Below, in pieces: positions 1-10,346 of a stretch of DNA of 64,000 nt. Under the pieces are notes generated by a model. The model had not been told where the DNA came from. It worked only from the letters and a program-made list of their open reading frames with translations, and ran no database searches. The position numbers and the translations under genes are program-made. How positions within the stretch are numbered: the first letter of the stretch is position 1; the number at the start of each line of letters is the position of its first letter. The DNA comes from Schizochytrium sp. TIO01 (Eukaryota > Sar > Bigyra > Thraustochytrida > Thraustochytriidae): the NCBI GenBank assembly GCA_004764695.1, contig SMSO01000031.1, positions 1,114,600-1,178,599 of the forward strand, written 5' to 3'.

Positions 1-432
1 GACTCCAAACATGTAGAGCACGATGTAAATCATGCGAAGCTTGAGGTACTTGGCACCCTGAGCAAGCATGACCTGAGGGCTCACATCACGAGAGCGAGCG
101 ATGAGCATTGCCGCAGCAAAGAGCGGAAAGCTTTCGAGAGAGTTGAGATGTGCGCCAGAGCAACGCTTGATGGTGCTGCCAAGGAGTCCATCATATGTCT
201 CGGCACGAGGCGTGTCGTTGTTGTAGGTTAGGAACCCCTTGGAAAGGAGTTTGCAGCTAAATCCTGCAAAGTGAGGAATATACGCCTGCATAAACGCAAG
301 TGGGATCAAGGTCATGGCCAAGAAGTACTTATCTTCGGCACTGCGCATCATGACCGCCTGAACACGCTCCTGAAGAGGAGCAGGCAGCTTCTGCATGACC
401 TCAATGGCCCAGCTGGGAACAGAGACGGACAT
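1..432 (-). CDS. MAPEG-family membrane protein, C-terminus beyond the window
   Basis: Starts at the ATG at 432 and reads open to the window edge (144 codons), so the C-terminus is missing. MAPEG proteins are small four-helix membrane proteins. Some members act in eicosanoid and glutathione metabolism, but many bacterial-type members have no known reaction. Seen here: a hydrophobic helix at about residues 37-52 (FLAMTLIPLAFMQAYIP), a hydrophilic loop with NNDTPR, then a second helix with AHLNSLESFPLFAAAMLIAR. The NxPR-like loop followed by the A-x-x-N-x-x-E-x-x-P pattern is the family signature, closest in style to the uncharacterised bacterial-type MAPEG group. A third helix begins at the edge (YIVLYMFGV). 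Family is fairly sure; substrate is unknown. Confidence 0.8.
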   Translation of the reverse strand, partial: MSVSVPSWAIEVMQKLPAPLQERVQAVMMRSAEDKYFLAMTLIPLAFMQAYIPHFAGFSCKLLSKGFLTYNNDTPRAETYDGLLGSTIKRCSGAHLNSLESFPLFAAAMLIARSRDVSPQVMLAQGAKYLKLRMIYIVLYMFGV

Positions 433-2788
433 GTCGGACTTGACGAGAGTTCTGCACGGAAGCAAGCGAGATCTGCCCTACTTTTCTTCTTGTTCTTGCC
501 TTTGTAAACCTAAGATCTTCAGTCGCAGTATTCCTGATGCAGAGCTGCTGTCTAGCTGTCTGCACGTAGTGTCCTCGAGTTTCGGATATGCCTCCGCCTT
601 GGCGAAAACTCGCAGGATCTTATCTGTCGCTCCTTGCACCTATTACCTAGGTATCGGTACTTACATATGTAATATCAACTCTGTCAGGTATCCAAGTTCT
701 CCCGGTTTACCGTGCTAGTCGTAGTCGCCCTTAGCGATTACTCTACAAGTCCGATCTATGAGCCGCGTAGAGCCTGCAGAAACCGGTAGGCAAAGACTTA
801 GGAGTGGACTCGTGTTAGACTTGTATGAAGGCGTGAAGATCACCTAGATTTAGGGATGATGTGAGCAATGTCATCGTCATTAGATCTTGGAGTGCTTTTC
901 AAGACACCGGCAGATTAATGAGTATTGGCGAGGCGGGACAATGCAGAGCTGCTATTTGTCGAAAGATCGGATTCAGTGAAGAGAAGAGAAGCGAGGTGTA
1001 AGCTCGTGTCGAGCGAGTTCGTGAGACGTGCCAACTCTAGTTGAGAAGTTGCTCCGGAAGTTCCTCGTATTCTACCGCTCGTGGGGTGACCTGAGAGACG
1101 CCCTAGGCTAGGGACAACCTCAGCGAGCAAAATCTAATCTCCCGAGACAAACGATGGTTGCACTTTAGAAATGTACCAATTTGCCCTACAAACGGCCAGC
1201 ATGGTTACCAGTATGGTTCTGAAAAGCATCGTCTGATCTTGGAGTATACCTGGAAGCAAGCATTTACAGATCGCTTAGCATGAGCTCCATTCATTCCACG
1301 GACGGCACTTGAGATCGCCCGACAGGTTACCAAAAATACTGGTATAAGAAACCAAGCATTTCGACAAGATGTCTGCGTTGAACGACAGCAAAGATAGTGT
1401 AGATAACAAAGATAATAATAGTAAATGTAAAAGGCTTATTACTTATTTAGTTATGAATGAAGACGATTTCACAGGCAGAATACTGGTACCAGACAAGCAT
1501 GCAGGAGGTGATTGACAACACAAACGGGATCTTAAGATGATACTCAATCCCCCTTCTTATTCTTTCACGCTCTCTTTTTTTAACTCTTTCTTTTTTCCTT
1601 TCTCTTTTTCATTTTTTCTTCTCTTTTCCCTTCTTTTGTTTTTCATAGTTGATCATCCGTGGAATTCTTGGGGATGACAACATTTTTCTTGTCATATATT
1701 TCTTCGCAGCGATATCCCTTTTTCTTGCAATCTTCTTCTTTTCTTCTTCTTCTGTAAAGTCCTTGATCTTAATCTTCTTTTCTTTATCGTCATCGAACCA
1801 ATGCAGAAAACGATATTCGGTTGAAAAGGGACGTGCTCACAGCTTGCTTCACCCTTTTGCTTTCCCCAACCACGCATTTCCCCATTTTGCCTTCAATGAT
1901 CTCTTATCATCTATCTGTCCATCACATTATTATCACTATGAACACCTACCACAATCATATCATAAGGTTTTATTGTCCCAGTTTACCGTTCCCAGGATTT
2001 CTCATATGTCCCCGAGATATCATTTCCAATGTGACACTAATGCAACCCCGCCATCACTTGAGACTTCCACAGGTCAGGTCTTGGATATAACCCACAAGAA
2101 ATCGCCGCCCCAGGCAAGTTGCCTGAAGGAGAAGACCAATTCATACTTCGTGCTAGGGTTAACATCTTGCACTTCACTTCTTGAGAAGTAGCTGATATTG
2201 AGATATCGAAGAAAGGAATTTGAAATGGTGGTAAGTAGCCTCAGGACAAGTCTAGAGGTCTGCATAAAGGCTTATTCAACGCCGCGGTAGCCATAAGACA
2301 TCATGGGGTATACTTCAGAGATACATGAGACAGAGAAGCGTCAAATGAACAACGCAACGTTTGAATCTGATCCGCCGAGGCAATTGGCGAGTACACAAAC
2401 ACCAACACAAAAGTTTTGAGGCAAATAGAATCGTTCGATAGATCACCACGAGACCCCTTGCACATTTGCATGTCTAACATCTCTGCATGAAGCGCGAATT
2501 AAGGTGAAAGGTAGCAAAAAAGACGATGTGCATCATTGGATAGAGATATGAGAGACATTGGTAAAAGGGAATGGAAAACACAGAAAGTCGATCGGTAACG
2601 AAGTCATTAGCAAGCAGAGATAGCCCACTGGTGACCTCGCAGAGAAGGAGACTGAGGAATGTAGAGTGAGATTCACATACGGGGGAGGAGGGAGATGAAG
2701 AGAGAGATGAAGAGAGAGGTAGAGAGAATTTTGGCAGATATAGAACTTAAAAGGGGGAAGTAAGCGAAGTTCCCCAGAGCAAAGTGGC
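433..2788. other. Intergenic region, no gene recognised
   Basis: Spacer between the MAPEG gene and the 3' end of the deacetylase gene. It holds a long pyrimidine-rich tract at about 1553-1760, which creates a spurious hydrophobic reading frame, and a purine-rich stretch at about 2640-2740 with repeated AGAGATGAAGAGAG-like words. No recognisable protein, RNA gene or mobile element was seen. Confidence 0.5.
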
Positions 2789-4381
2789 TTATTTGGCCTT
2801 TTCGACGAGAGCCGCGATGTGTGCCAAGACGCAGTTTGTAAGAGAAGAGGTCTCGTACATGTCTAGGCAGGCCATCCAACGACCATAACCGCCCTCCAGT
2901 ACAGAGACAACACGGTCAACACCACTGTGGTCAACGAGAAGTTCTGTTGCCCAGGCGAAATCAGTGTCTGTTAGATCAAGGCCAGAAACATTTTCATATG
3001 AGCAACCCTCGTCCTCGTAGCTACCGTCAAACCCTGCAGAGATAAAAAGCAAGTCAGGCTGAAATGTTTTAAGGCGGGGTAGAATGCGTTGTTCCACCGC
3101 GCGCCGCCAAGCTGCGCGACCGCGATTTGAGGACTTTGGCTGGGGAAATGCGAAGCGTTGGTCGTCGTTTGGTGCGCTTGCAGAACCTTCGTCCTCTGTT
3201 TTCATAGCGTTGTTCTTGCTGGAGTTGTGTCCCTTGATCCTCTCAAAGCCTGTCCGTGTGCGACGGCGCTTGATCTCTCCACTTCCGCTTGAGGCACCAG
3301 CCGAGTTTGGGGAACCAGGGCCACTCACCACCATCTCTGTGTCGCTGTCATCACCATTCTTCACCCACAATGGTGTCAAAGGAACATTCAGGAAACGCAA
3401 ATCATCCTGCTCAGCGCCAGTTCCAGGGAAGAAGTCCATGTCAGGCTCACCGGGAAAAGTCTCGTGCAAGTGTATACTGCAGTAAATCACTGGGCTGTGC
3501 GCAAAGCGCTCCTGCACAATGGTCTGCGTCCCGTTTCCATGATGTACATCAAGATCCACAATAGCAATACGGCAGCTCGGGTGCATCCGCAAAGCCTCAG
3601 CCACACCAACACAAACATTGTTCACGATACAAAATCCACAGCCGCCAGCAACTGGGTCGTAACCCCGGGGTCCAGCGTGATGACCCGGCGGACGAACCAA
3701 ACAGAAGCAGCGCTTTTGGATATACTTGTTTCCCATCACAATTTCCACTGCGCGCACCACAGATCCCGCAGCACGCATTGCGGCCTTGAAGCTTCCCTGG
3801 GAGAAGCGAGTTGCGCTCGTAAGGTGTTTGTTGCGGCCAAAGAAGCGCCGCTGCTCCTCCTCTGAAAAGAGTCGTGAGACAACGAGAGGTGAGAACCGGA
3901 GAACTTCCTGGTCAGACGGCACATCTTCACCGTCGCGGTTGTAGCGAACGCAGAGTCCCTCCAAGAAGTCAACGTAAGCTGCATCGTGAACCATGAGTAG
4001 CTGCTCTCGAGTTGCTAGCGGCACGTCGTGGTCGTACACCAATGGAAGCACATGGTTGCCTCGCACACCCTCTTCAAATAACTTCAGAAAAATATTGTGA
4101 ACTCGTTCGGGACCTTCCTGATGAACTTCCAACGTACCGTGAAGCCGTGTACAGTGTCCACGAAGGTCCTGGTGGTACAACACGGGCAATGGGTGCGCCG
4201 GTACAACGCCTGCAAAGTGGCTGCGACCTGCAGCCGAGCTGTCCCCAGAAACCACGGAGCTGCCGCACCCAACGCAACTTGCTCGGTCAAGTTCACCATC
4301 AGAAGTCTGTCCTTGTTGTGTGGGAGTTTGACGACCAGCGCCACCTCCACTACTGTTGCTGCTGCCAATGCTTGAACTCAT
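2789..4381 (-). CDS. Histone deacetylase, class II-like catalytic domain
   Basis: A 530-residue zinc-dependent lysine deacetylase, expected to remove acetyl groups from histones or other proteins. I use the ATG at 4381; the frame extends only to a GTG 15 bases upstream. The N-terminal ~55 residues are Ser/Gly-rich with a CxxC pair (C36, C39). The catalytic core carries RPPGHHAG with the paired histidines (about H234/H235), DLDVHHGNG with zinc ligands D278 and H280, SAGFDGSYEDEG with zinc ligand D452, and LEGGYG with the catalytic tyrosine at about 499. The DVHHGNGTQ and LEGGY wording fits class II (Hda1/HDAC6/10-like) better than class I. A hydrophilic insert of about 75 residues (340-415), rich in Ser, Gly, Arg and Lys and containing IKRRRTR, interrupts the core between the HETFPGE region and the last zinc ligand. 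All active-site residues are present. Confidence 0.93.
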   Translation of the reverse strand: MSSSIGSSNSSGGGAGRQTPTQQGQTSDGELDRASCVGCGSSVVSGDSSAAGRSHFAGVVPAHPLPVLYHQDLRGHCTRLHGTLEVHQEGPERVHNIFLKLFEEGVRGNHVLPLVYDHDVPLATREQLLMVHDAAYVDFLEGLCVRYNRDGEDVPSDQEVLRFSPLVVSRLFSEEEQRRFFGRNKHLTSATRFSQGSFKAAMRAAGSVVRAVEIVMGNKYIQKRCFCLVRPPGHHAGPRGYDPVAGGCGFCIVNNVCVGVAEALRMHPSCRIAIVDLDVHHGNGTQTIVQERFAHSPVIYCSIHLHETFPGEPDMDFFPGTGAEQDDLRFLNVPLTPLWVKNGDDSDTEMVVSGPGSPNSAGASSGSGEIKRRRTRTGFERIKGHNSSKNNAMKTEDEGSASAPNDDQRFAFPQPKSSNRGRAAWRRAVEQRILPRLKTFQPDLLFISAGFDGSYEDEGCSYENVSGLDLTDTDFAWATELLVDHSGVDRVVSVLEGGYGRWMACLDMYETSSLTNCVLAHIAALVEKAK

Positions 4382-7300
4382 TGTGTCGAGATCCACAAGC
4401 GAATCCGCAAGCGTATCCGTAAACCGCCAAGTATGAAAGGATTACGTAAGTCGACCACACAACCAGTTTTTTTTAATGAAAGCTACAGCCCGTCTACCAC
4501 GCCACAGGCAACCTCGCTAACGAAACTAAATTAAAGTCGAACCTTTGATTGGTTTTGCGTTGCTTTAATCGATCCAAGTCGTCCACAAAAAGAGAGATGA
4601 AGAGAAGTCGAAGTATTAAAGTAATAACAAAAGCCCAGACCAAAGAGGATAAAAAGAATGAATGAGTCAAAGAACGAAACACCGTCGCGATCTGAGCCCG
4701 ATGCGCTTTAGACCCGCGTTCGCTGAGGTGATCAGCCCAGTCCCGCTGGAAATTAGCACGATCTCCCTAGGTCCCAGTCCCTTCGAGCCTCGGTGCGTAA
4801 GCAGCCAAGGCCTTGTGTAGAGGGAATCTTTAGCAGGCAAGCCGCCCGAACAGGCCGATGCCGGGGTGGATGAGGGCCAAGGGCGCGCAGGAGTAGAGCC
4901 CAGGTCGCGCTATAGATCGACGAACGCCGCTGCGAGCAGACGCTGCCGCAGGGAGTCGTCAGGACGCTGCCGAATACCGCCGCGCCGCTGCCGAGGACCG
5001 CGAGGCGCGGATCAAACCATTCTGCCCGCCTCCCAGCACAGGGCTCGTCGCGCTTGCCAAGGCCTATAACCCACTTGTGTAACCTATAACCCACTTGCGA
5101 TGCTCTATTCTCTACTGTATCCACAAGTACATTATCTGCCACAGGCGGCCTTTAGCCACCATCGAAGTTCCACTGTAGCACAACAGTATAGCCCACTTGT
5201 ACTGCCTATTCCCCACTTTAAATTACTATAGACTATACGAGCTATAATGGACTTTCGCGCACAGGCTGCAACGGCGCCGCTCTCTTTCTTCTACGACGTA
5301 GTTAGTCACTTTGGTTATGTTGAGTGAATGAGTAAGTAAAATAGTGAGTAAGTAAGTAAAATAGTGAGTGAGTAAGTAAAATAGTGAGTAAGTATGTATG
5401 CGACTCTTTTATGGACTACTTGTGCAGGAAGCCGTGTGTTTCGAGTTAGCAAAGTAGCGAGGACCTGAGAATGGATGAAAGGAGGTCGCCAAGAGCTGCA
5501 GAGGGACCGTAGGGAGAACTTGGAGCACCGGCGTTGCGTGCACACCAGAGGCTCAACAGAAGACTCACCACTTCGCTTGGTTCTTTGATTCTCTTCAATC
5601 GTTTCATTCACCTACCTTTCATTATATCTTATTTTTATCTTATTTCGCTTTTTTTACACAGTTGTAAAATTCTGTTCTATGAGACGTATTATAGCTTTGT
5701 TGGGGTTCAAGTTTGGAGTTGGAGGAGAAGAAGAATTGGAATCTTTGGAAAACGTTTGGAGAAGGATCGCAAAACCTGAAAACTCAGGACGATTCGATGT
5801 TAGAGATGCACGGCGCTGCAATTGTAGACAAGAGAGACGCGAGAATGCCTACGCCTCTGCCAGCGGACTTGAAAGTGGGCTTGGCGCGGGTCCTTTGAAG
5901 AAAAAACCTTGGTTTGGATCCATATCAGCAGATCCTTGTTATCAGGCTCTGGCGGTAGGTAATGATAGGTGATGGTTAGGAGTGGAATCAAATAGTTACT
6001 ATTATAGATTATGGTAGAAGCGGGTTAGTGAGTAGAAAGCGCCTTTAAACGTAAGTAAAAGTAAATTGATTAGGAGGAAGGACGAAGCCTTATGGGTTTA
6101 AAATAGTTAGCGTTATGATAAATCAGCACAACTACCGGGTTCTGGGAACGAGGGCAGTTCGTTCTGCGTTCCGAAGGGCGGACGGCTGCGCATCTCCCCA
6201 AAATGGTCAGGAATCAGAATCAAGAATAATTTGGGTTCATGTTTGCGTTCTACTGGAAGGGCACAAGCGTGGGTGGACGAAACTTTAGAATGCCTTGAAT
6301 AAGGAAGTGACGGCATTCAGCGATGGAAGTATTCATGGATCTTAGTGTTCGTCAACACTACATTTCGATGAAACGTTTCAGAACACAATGTGATTTATTT
6401 GGATGGGCAAATAGAAATGGGGCGGAAAGGTTCATCAAAGTGGATCAAGAATTCCCTAAATAAAAGGCATTGCTAGCTTGGTTGCACCCTCCTATCTTAT
6501 ATGTTGGCACCCTCGTAATGAAAGGAAGGGTGTGGACAATCAATATCATTGATATCGAGCAGGAAGGGCACAATGATACAGAATGACGTGCTCTAAGCGG
6601 GTAGAGAAAATCTAAAGCAGGATGATGGCAAGTTTTCATACAGAAAACAGAAGCATCAAATTGAACTAAAATATGTAAGATCAATAGGATAGCCATCTGG
6701 GAGTTTTACTTTGAGGCACGGTCATCGCTCTTCCTTTGAGCGCAACAAATATATTCACTGAATATTACATCAACAATCATGCGTCTGCTACCATGGACTT
6801 CAAAAAAAACTTGCTCTAGGTTTGAAATTGATCACGCAGCTTCAGGGTTCGTATTTTTTTATTACTTACATCGTATAGCAAAATAAACAGCTATCGAAAC
6901 GTTGCGGTTTCAAAGTACACTCGTAGTTTAAACCGTGTATAAATGTCTCTATAAAGCCTGTAAAAGTTGCAAAAAATCTTATGATTGTTCCCCAAGTATC
7001 TATGGCCATGCATCTTTCATTTTTTTCGCGTTTTGCTTTGCTTTCATTCGGGATTGAAGTATCTTAAGTTGAACTTTATGCATATTCTTGTGATTGTGGC
7101 TCTTTGTAGGCATAACTAACACGTTCAAATGGTATAGAAGCGCTCCCATTCTGTGGATGAGTTGCCAGTGTATCTAAAGAGATGACTTTTTCAGTGGTTT
7201 CTCCAAATACATCTATATTAATTCTTCATATTCCGTATATTCACGGATCCGGTTTTATAAGAATGGTAACAGTGTTAGATGCAAATAAACCAAATGCACA

Positions 7301-8345
7301 GAAAGTATGATAGATTTTGATATTGGACTGTATTTAGAGAGGGGTTGTCTTTGATTAGTTTTCCCCTTTTTCCTGTTCACAGTGGAGCAATATCTAGAAG
7401 TATTTAGAAGGTATACAAAATGTAGAAGGCTCCTGAAGGAACCACAAAGTACTCATGATATAACATTGATATAGATTGTTTCAAAAATTATGTGAAAAGT
7501 ATCTGCTACAGAAAACTACATATAGACCTGCTAGGCATGAAAAAGTTAAGCTATAGAACATGTTTCACATTATAAATTGAATAAAGTAAAAACTCTCAGA
7601 GATTATAGAGCAGTTTACATTTTGTATTAAAGGAATCACATAAACGTTAATGGGACCTGGACATTATCATACAGAACTTGGTCATGAGACGAATATGGTA
7701 CGAGCACTTCATGATTACTGTGCATAATTGTAGATTGTAATAGGTCAGCATGATGAGAATATGATGAAAAGATGTCAGAGAAAACAAAATAAACATCCTC
7801 CTTCAAGGTGAAATAAAGTTCGCCCTTTGTACCCGAGGGAGATAGCTTACTAACAAGTCATTGTTGAACGTTGGTCGCAGGCTGACTCCTAGAATGCCGT
7901 AATAATTGAACATGTATTAGACATTTTTCCATCTCTCAAGCCAGTTTATCAAAGCCAAGAGTAGTAAATTCATGCGAAACACAGTAACTTTGTCTTTCAC
8001 ATATTTTGCCTTGCTTTGTTACCCCCAATTGAGATTTACATTCATGCCCTACTGGAATTGCTGCGTGAATTCGCGCTAACTACGTAGAGACCAGCAGAAA
8101 ACGAATAATAATTTTGAACCTTACTCACTCCTAGATGCTCTTAGTATCTTTCTCATCCCAACGCCAACAATAGCAAAGAGCTGAAGATTGCACCAGAGCA
8201 AACCTTCAATGGTGTGACAATCTAGAGGTTTGACTGTTAAGCGCAGATTGGGGAGCCATCATTGAGGTAATCTCACTTGTCACGTCAGTCTGCATAGCCA
8301 GAACATATATATATATCGCAAGGGAGTATCCGTCGATCGTTCATC
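4382..8345. other. 4-kb intergenic region with local repeats
   Basis: Divergent spacer between the deacetylase (-) and CobW (+) genes. 4740-5060 is a GC-rich patch. At about 5063-5100 the words CCTATAACCCACTTG are repeated twice in direct orientation, with degenerate copies near 5190-5215. At about 5325-5396 a 20-bp unit of the type GTGAGTAAGTAAGTAAAATA is repeated about three times. From 6.0 to 8.3 kb the DNA is AT-rich without recognisable coding potential on either strand. Confidence 0.5.
8303..8317 (+). promoter_or_regulatory. Possible TATA-like element of the CobW gene
   Basis: An alternating AT run (ACATATATATATATC) ends about 28 bases before the ATG at 8346. It could be a TATA-like core element with a very short leader, or merely a short AT microsatellite. 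There is no direct evidence for the transcription start. Confidence 0.25.
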
Positions 8346-9857
8346 ATGCAAGACAGCAACGCCGATATAGAACAAGTGAATGCAGCAAAAGGCAACAACT
8401 CTGTCGTTAAAGATGAAAGTGCGGTGCACGGAGCAACAAAGGACCCACAAGAAGATCTTGGTACGAAACGAGAACGTGAGCAAACAAAGGAAAATGAAAG
8501 TATCTCCGAAGTTGAAGGAACCGTCATCAGCAAGCGGGCTCGTACGAAGTCAGAGGAACGCGACACCCGCGTACCTGTGATAATTCTCTCAGGGATGCTT
8601 GGGGCTGGTAAAACAACATTACTGCAGCACATTCTCGCGAATCGCAAAGGTCTTCGCATCGGTGTCGTAGTGAATGACGTAGCGGCGATCAACATAGATG
8701 CACGTGAAGTGCAGAGACGAACTATGGGCCAAGATGGGATTGAAACTGTGCAACTAGAGAATGGATGTGCGTGTTGTTCTGCAAGTGATGATCTTTATCG
8801 CTCTCTAGACCAGCTTCTTGAGACAAGCACATTTGATCATATTGTTGTTGAATGCTCTGGAGTGGCAGAACCGAAGCGATTGTGGGGAAGTCTTGATATT
8901 GCTCTACAAGAAGAGGGTACAGATGCTAAAATCCGGTTAGAAAAGCTGATCACTCTTGTCGATGCTTCTCAGCTTGAAGACTTGTTTGGGAAGCTAGGTT
9001 CGGAGGTTGCCACTGACGAGGCTAATGGCTGGACCAAATCTGACGCGGCTCGATTTACTTGTGACCTCTTTGTTGAACAAATCGAGAGTGCAGATCTAAT
9101 GCTTCTGAACAAAGTTGACCTTGTCCCGGAAAATGTTGTTCCAAGGCTCGAAGGAATTCTGAAGGGATTAAATCCAAGTGCCAAGGTTGCATCCACAGTC
9201 AATGGTAATATTAGTCTTGAAAAGGTCTTTTTGCAACTTTCTAGCACAACGGATTCCAAGTCTTCTTCAGAAGTTACCACGAACAATGGGACAACAGACT
9301 CAGACGCCACTTCAAACGCAGCCTTGAGTGTAGACGAGGAACATCGCACATTTCTCAAAGCACTTCAAAAGATGAGGGAGCCCGCAACGGATGCACATGG
9401 GGCCCACAAACACAATCCTGTGGAAACGCATATCTACAAACGCAGGCGGCCATTCGAGCCACAACGATTTGCAAAATGCATGCTTGCAGAGCGCCCAGCA
9501 TGCCTTCAAGACCCTATACTTCGTGCGAAAGGTTATTGTTGGCTAGTCAATCAACATGACATGGCTCTCTACTTTTCTCGCGCTGGTCAACAAGCCACCC
9601 TTGTGCCCATTGGTGCATGGTGGGATGCTATCCCTCGTAACGAGTGGCCTTCTGAAAATATGCCAAAATACGTAGAGCAAGACTTTGAAGGTGAATATGG
9701 GGACCGCAGACAGGAAATTGTATTGATCGGCATTAGTCTTGACATTGCAGAAATTGAGAAGGTCCTCGATCGCTGCTTGTTGACTGATGAGGAAATGTCT
9801 GAAGTGTTTGACGGCAACTCAGACGTTGAAGCCGACGCCGAGAAATTCCTCCTTTAA
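8346..9857 (+). CDS. CobW/COG0523 GTPase, putative zinc metallochaperone (ZNG1-like)
   Basis: 503 residues from the ATG at 8346. COG0523 proteins are G3E-family P-loop GTPases; the eukaryotic ZNG1/CBWD members deliver zinc to client metalloproteins. The first ~75 residues are charged and disordered, with a basic KRARTK patch. Then come the P-loop SGMLGAGKTTL (residues 82-92), the metal-binding motif GCACC (C141, C143, C144; the CxCC of the family), a VVECSGVAEP switch-like motif (167-176) and the NKVD guanine-specificity motif (255-258). A Ser/Thr/Asn-rich linker (295-330) precedes a C-terminal CobW_C domain (about 365-480) that begins with RRPFEPQRF and includes GYCWLV and GAWWDA. A short His-rich stretch (HGAHKHNPVETH, 351-362) could bind metal. 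All catalytic motifs are intact. Family is sure; zinc as the cargo is inferred. Confidence 0.95.
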   Translation: MQDSNADIEQVNAAKGNNSVVKDESAVHGATKDPQEDLGTKREREQTKENESISEVEGTVISKRARTKSEERDTRVPVIILSGMLGAGKTTLLQHILANRKGLRIGVVVNDVAAINIDAREVQRRTMGQDGIETVQLENGCACCSASDDLYRSLDQLLETSTFDHIVVECSGVAEPKRLWGSLDIALQEEGTDAKIRLEKLITLVDASQLEDLFGKLGSEVATDEANGWTKSDAARFTCDLFVEQIESADLMLLNKVDLVPENVVPRLEGILKGLNPSAKVASTVNGNISLEKVFLQLSSTTDSKSSSEVTTNNGTTDSDATSNAALSVDEEHRTFLKALQKMREPATDAHGAHKHNPVETHIYKRRRPFEPQRFAKCMLAERPACLQDPILRAKGYCWLVNQHDMALYFSRAGQQATLVPIGAWWDAIPRNEWPSENMPKYVEQDFEGEYGDRRQEIVLIGISLDIAEIEKVLDRCLLTDEEMSEVFDGNSDVEADAEKFLL

Positions 9858-10346
9858 CCTCCTCATTATCATTTGAATCGATGTTAGTTCATCGATGTTA
9901 GTTCATATGAAGGAAGTCTCGCCATGCTGTGCGATCACTTTTCTCTCCAATAACCACGGTTATACATAAATGATTTTTCCATGACGATATACTTCGCAAG
10001 TATATGTGCTTCTATTTATCATGTGAGCTAGCAATCTCACCAAAGGTACACTGGCAAATGATTCCTGCAAGGTTTACAAGGACGCCTTGACGCATCTACT
10101 TCCTTATCGGAGTTTGGCCATATTGGAATATATATAATATGGGTTGCATAACTTCATCAGCAGGCAAGAAGTACTTTGTCCTGCATTGCTCTACTTATCA
10201 CCATGATAGAATAGAATTATCAACGCAAACATACAATATTCCAAGGTTTTCGATGCCAATCAAATTTTAAGAGGGGGCCTTGTTGCAAAATCTCAAAATC
10301 TATAGTAATTAGCAGTTCTATAATAGTTATAAAAAAAAAGGTAATT
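9858..10346. other. Convergent 3' spacer between CobW and RING genes
   Basis: An AT-rich 489-bp region between two genes that end towards each other. It contains a 14-bp direct repeat (ATCGATGTTAGTTC, copies at about 9877-9904). No coding signal was seen. Confidence 0.5.

Noticed and set aside
1649-2191. 180-codon Phe/Ser/Leu-rich frame
   Set aside because: Starts at TTG and is driven by a long pyrimidine tract.
4494-5142. Minus-strand frames in the GC-rich patch upstream of the deacetylase
   Set aside because: Non-ATG starts and no family resemblance.
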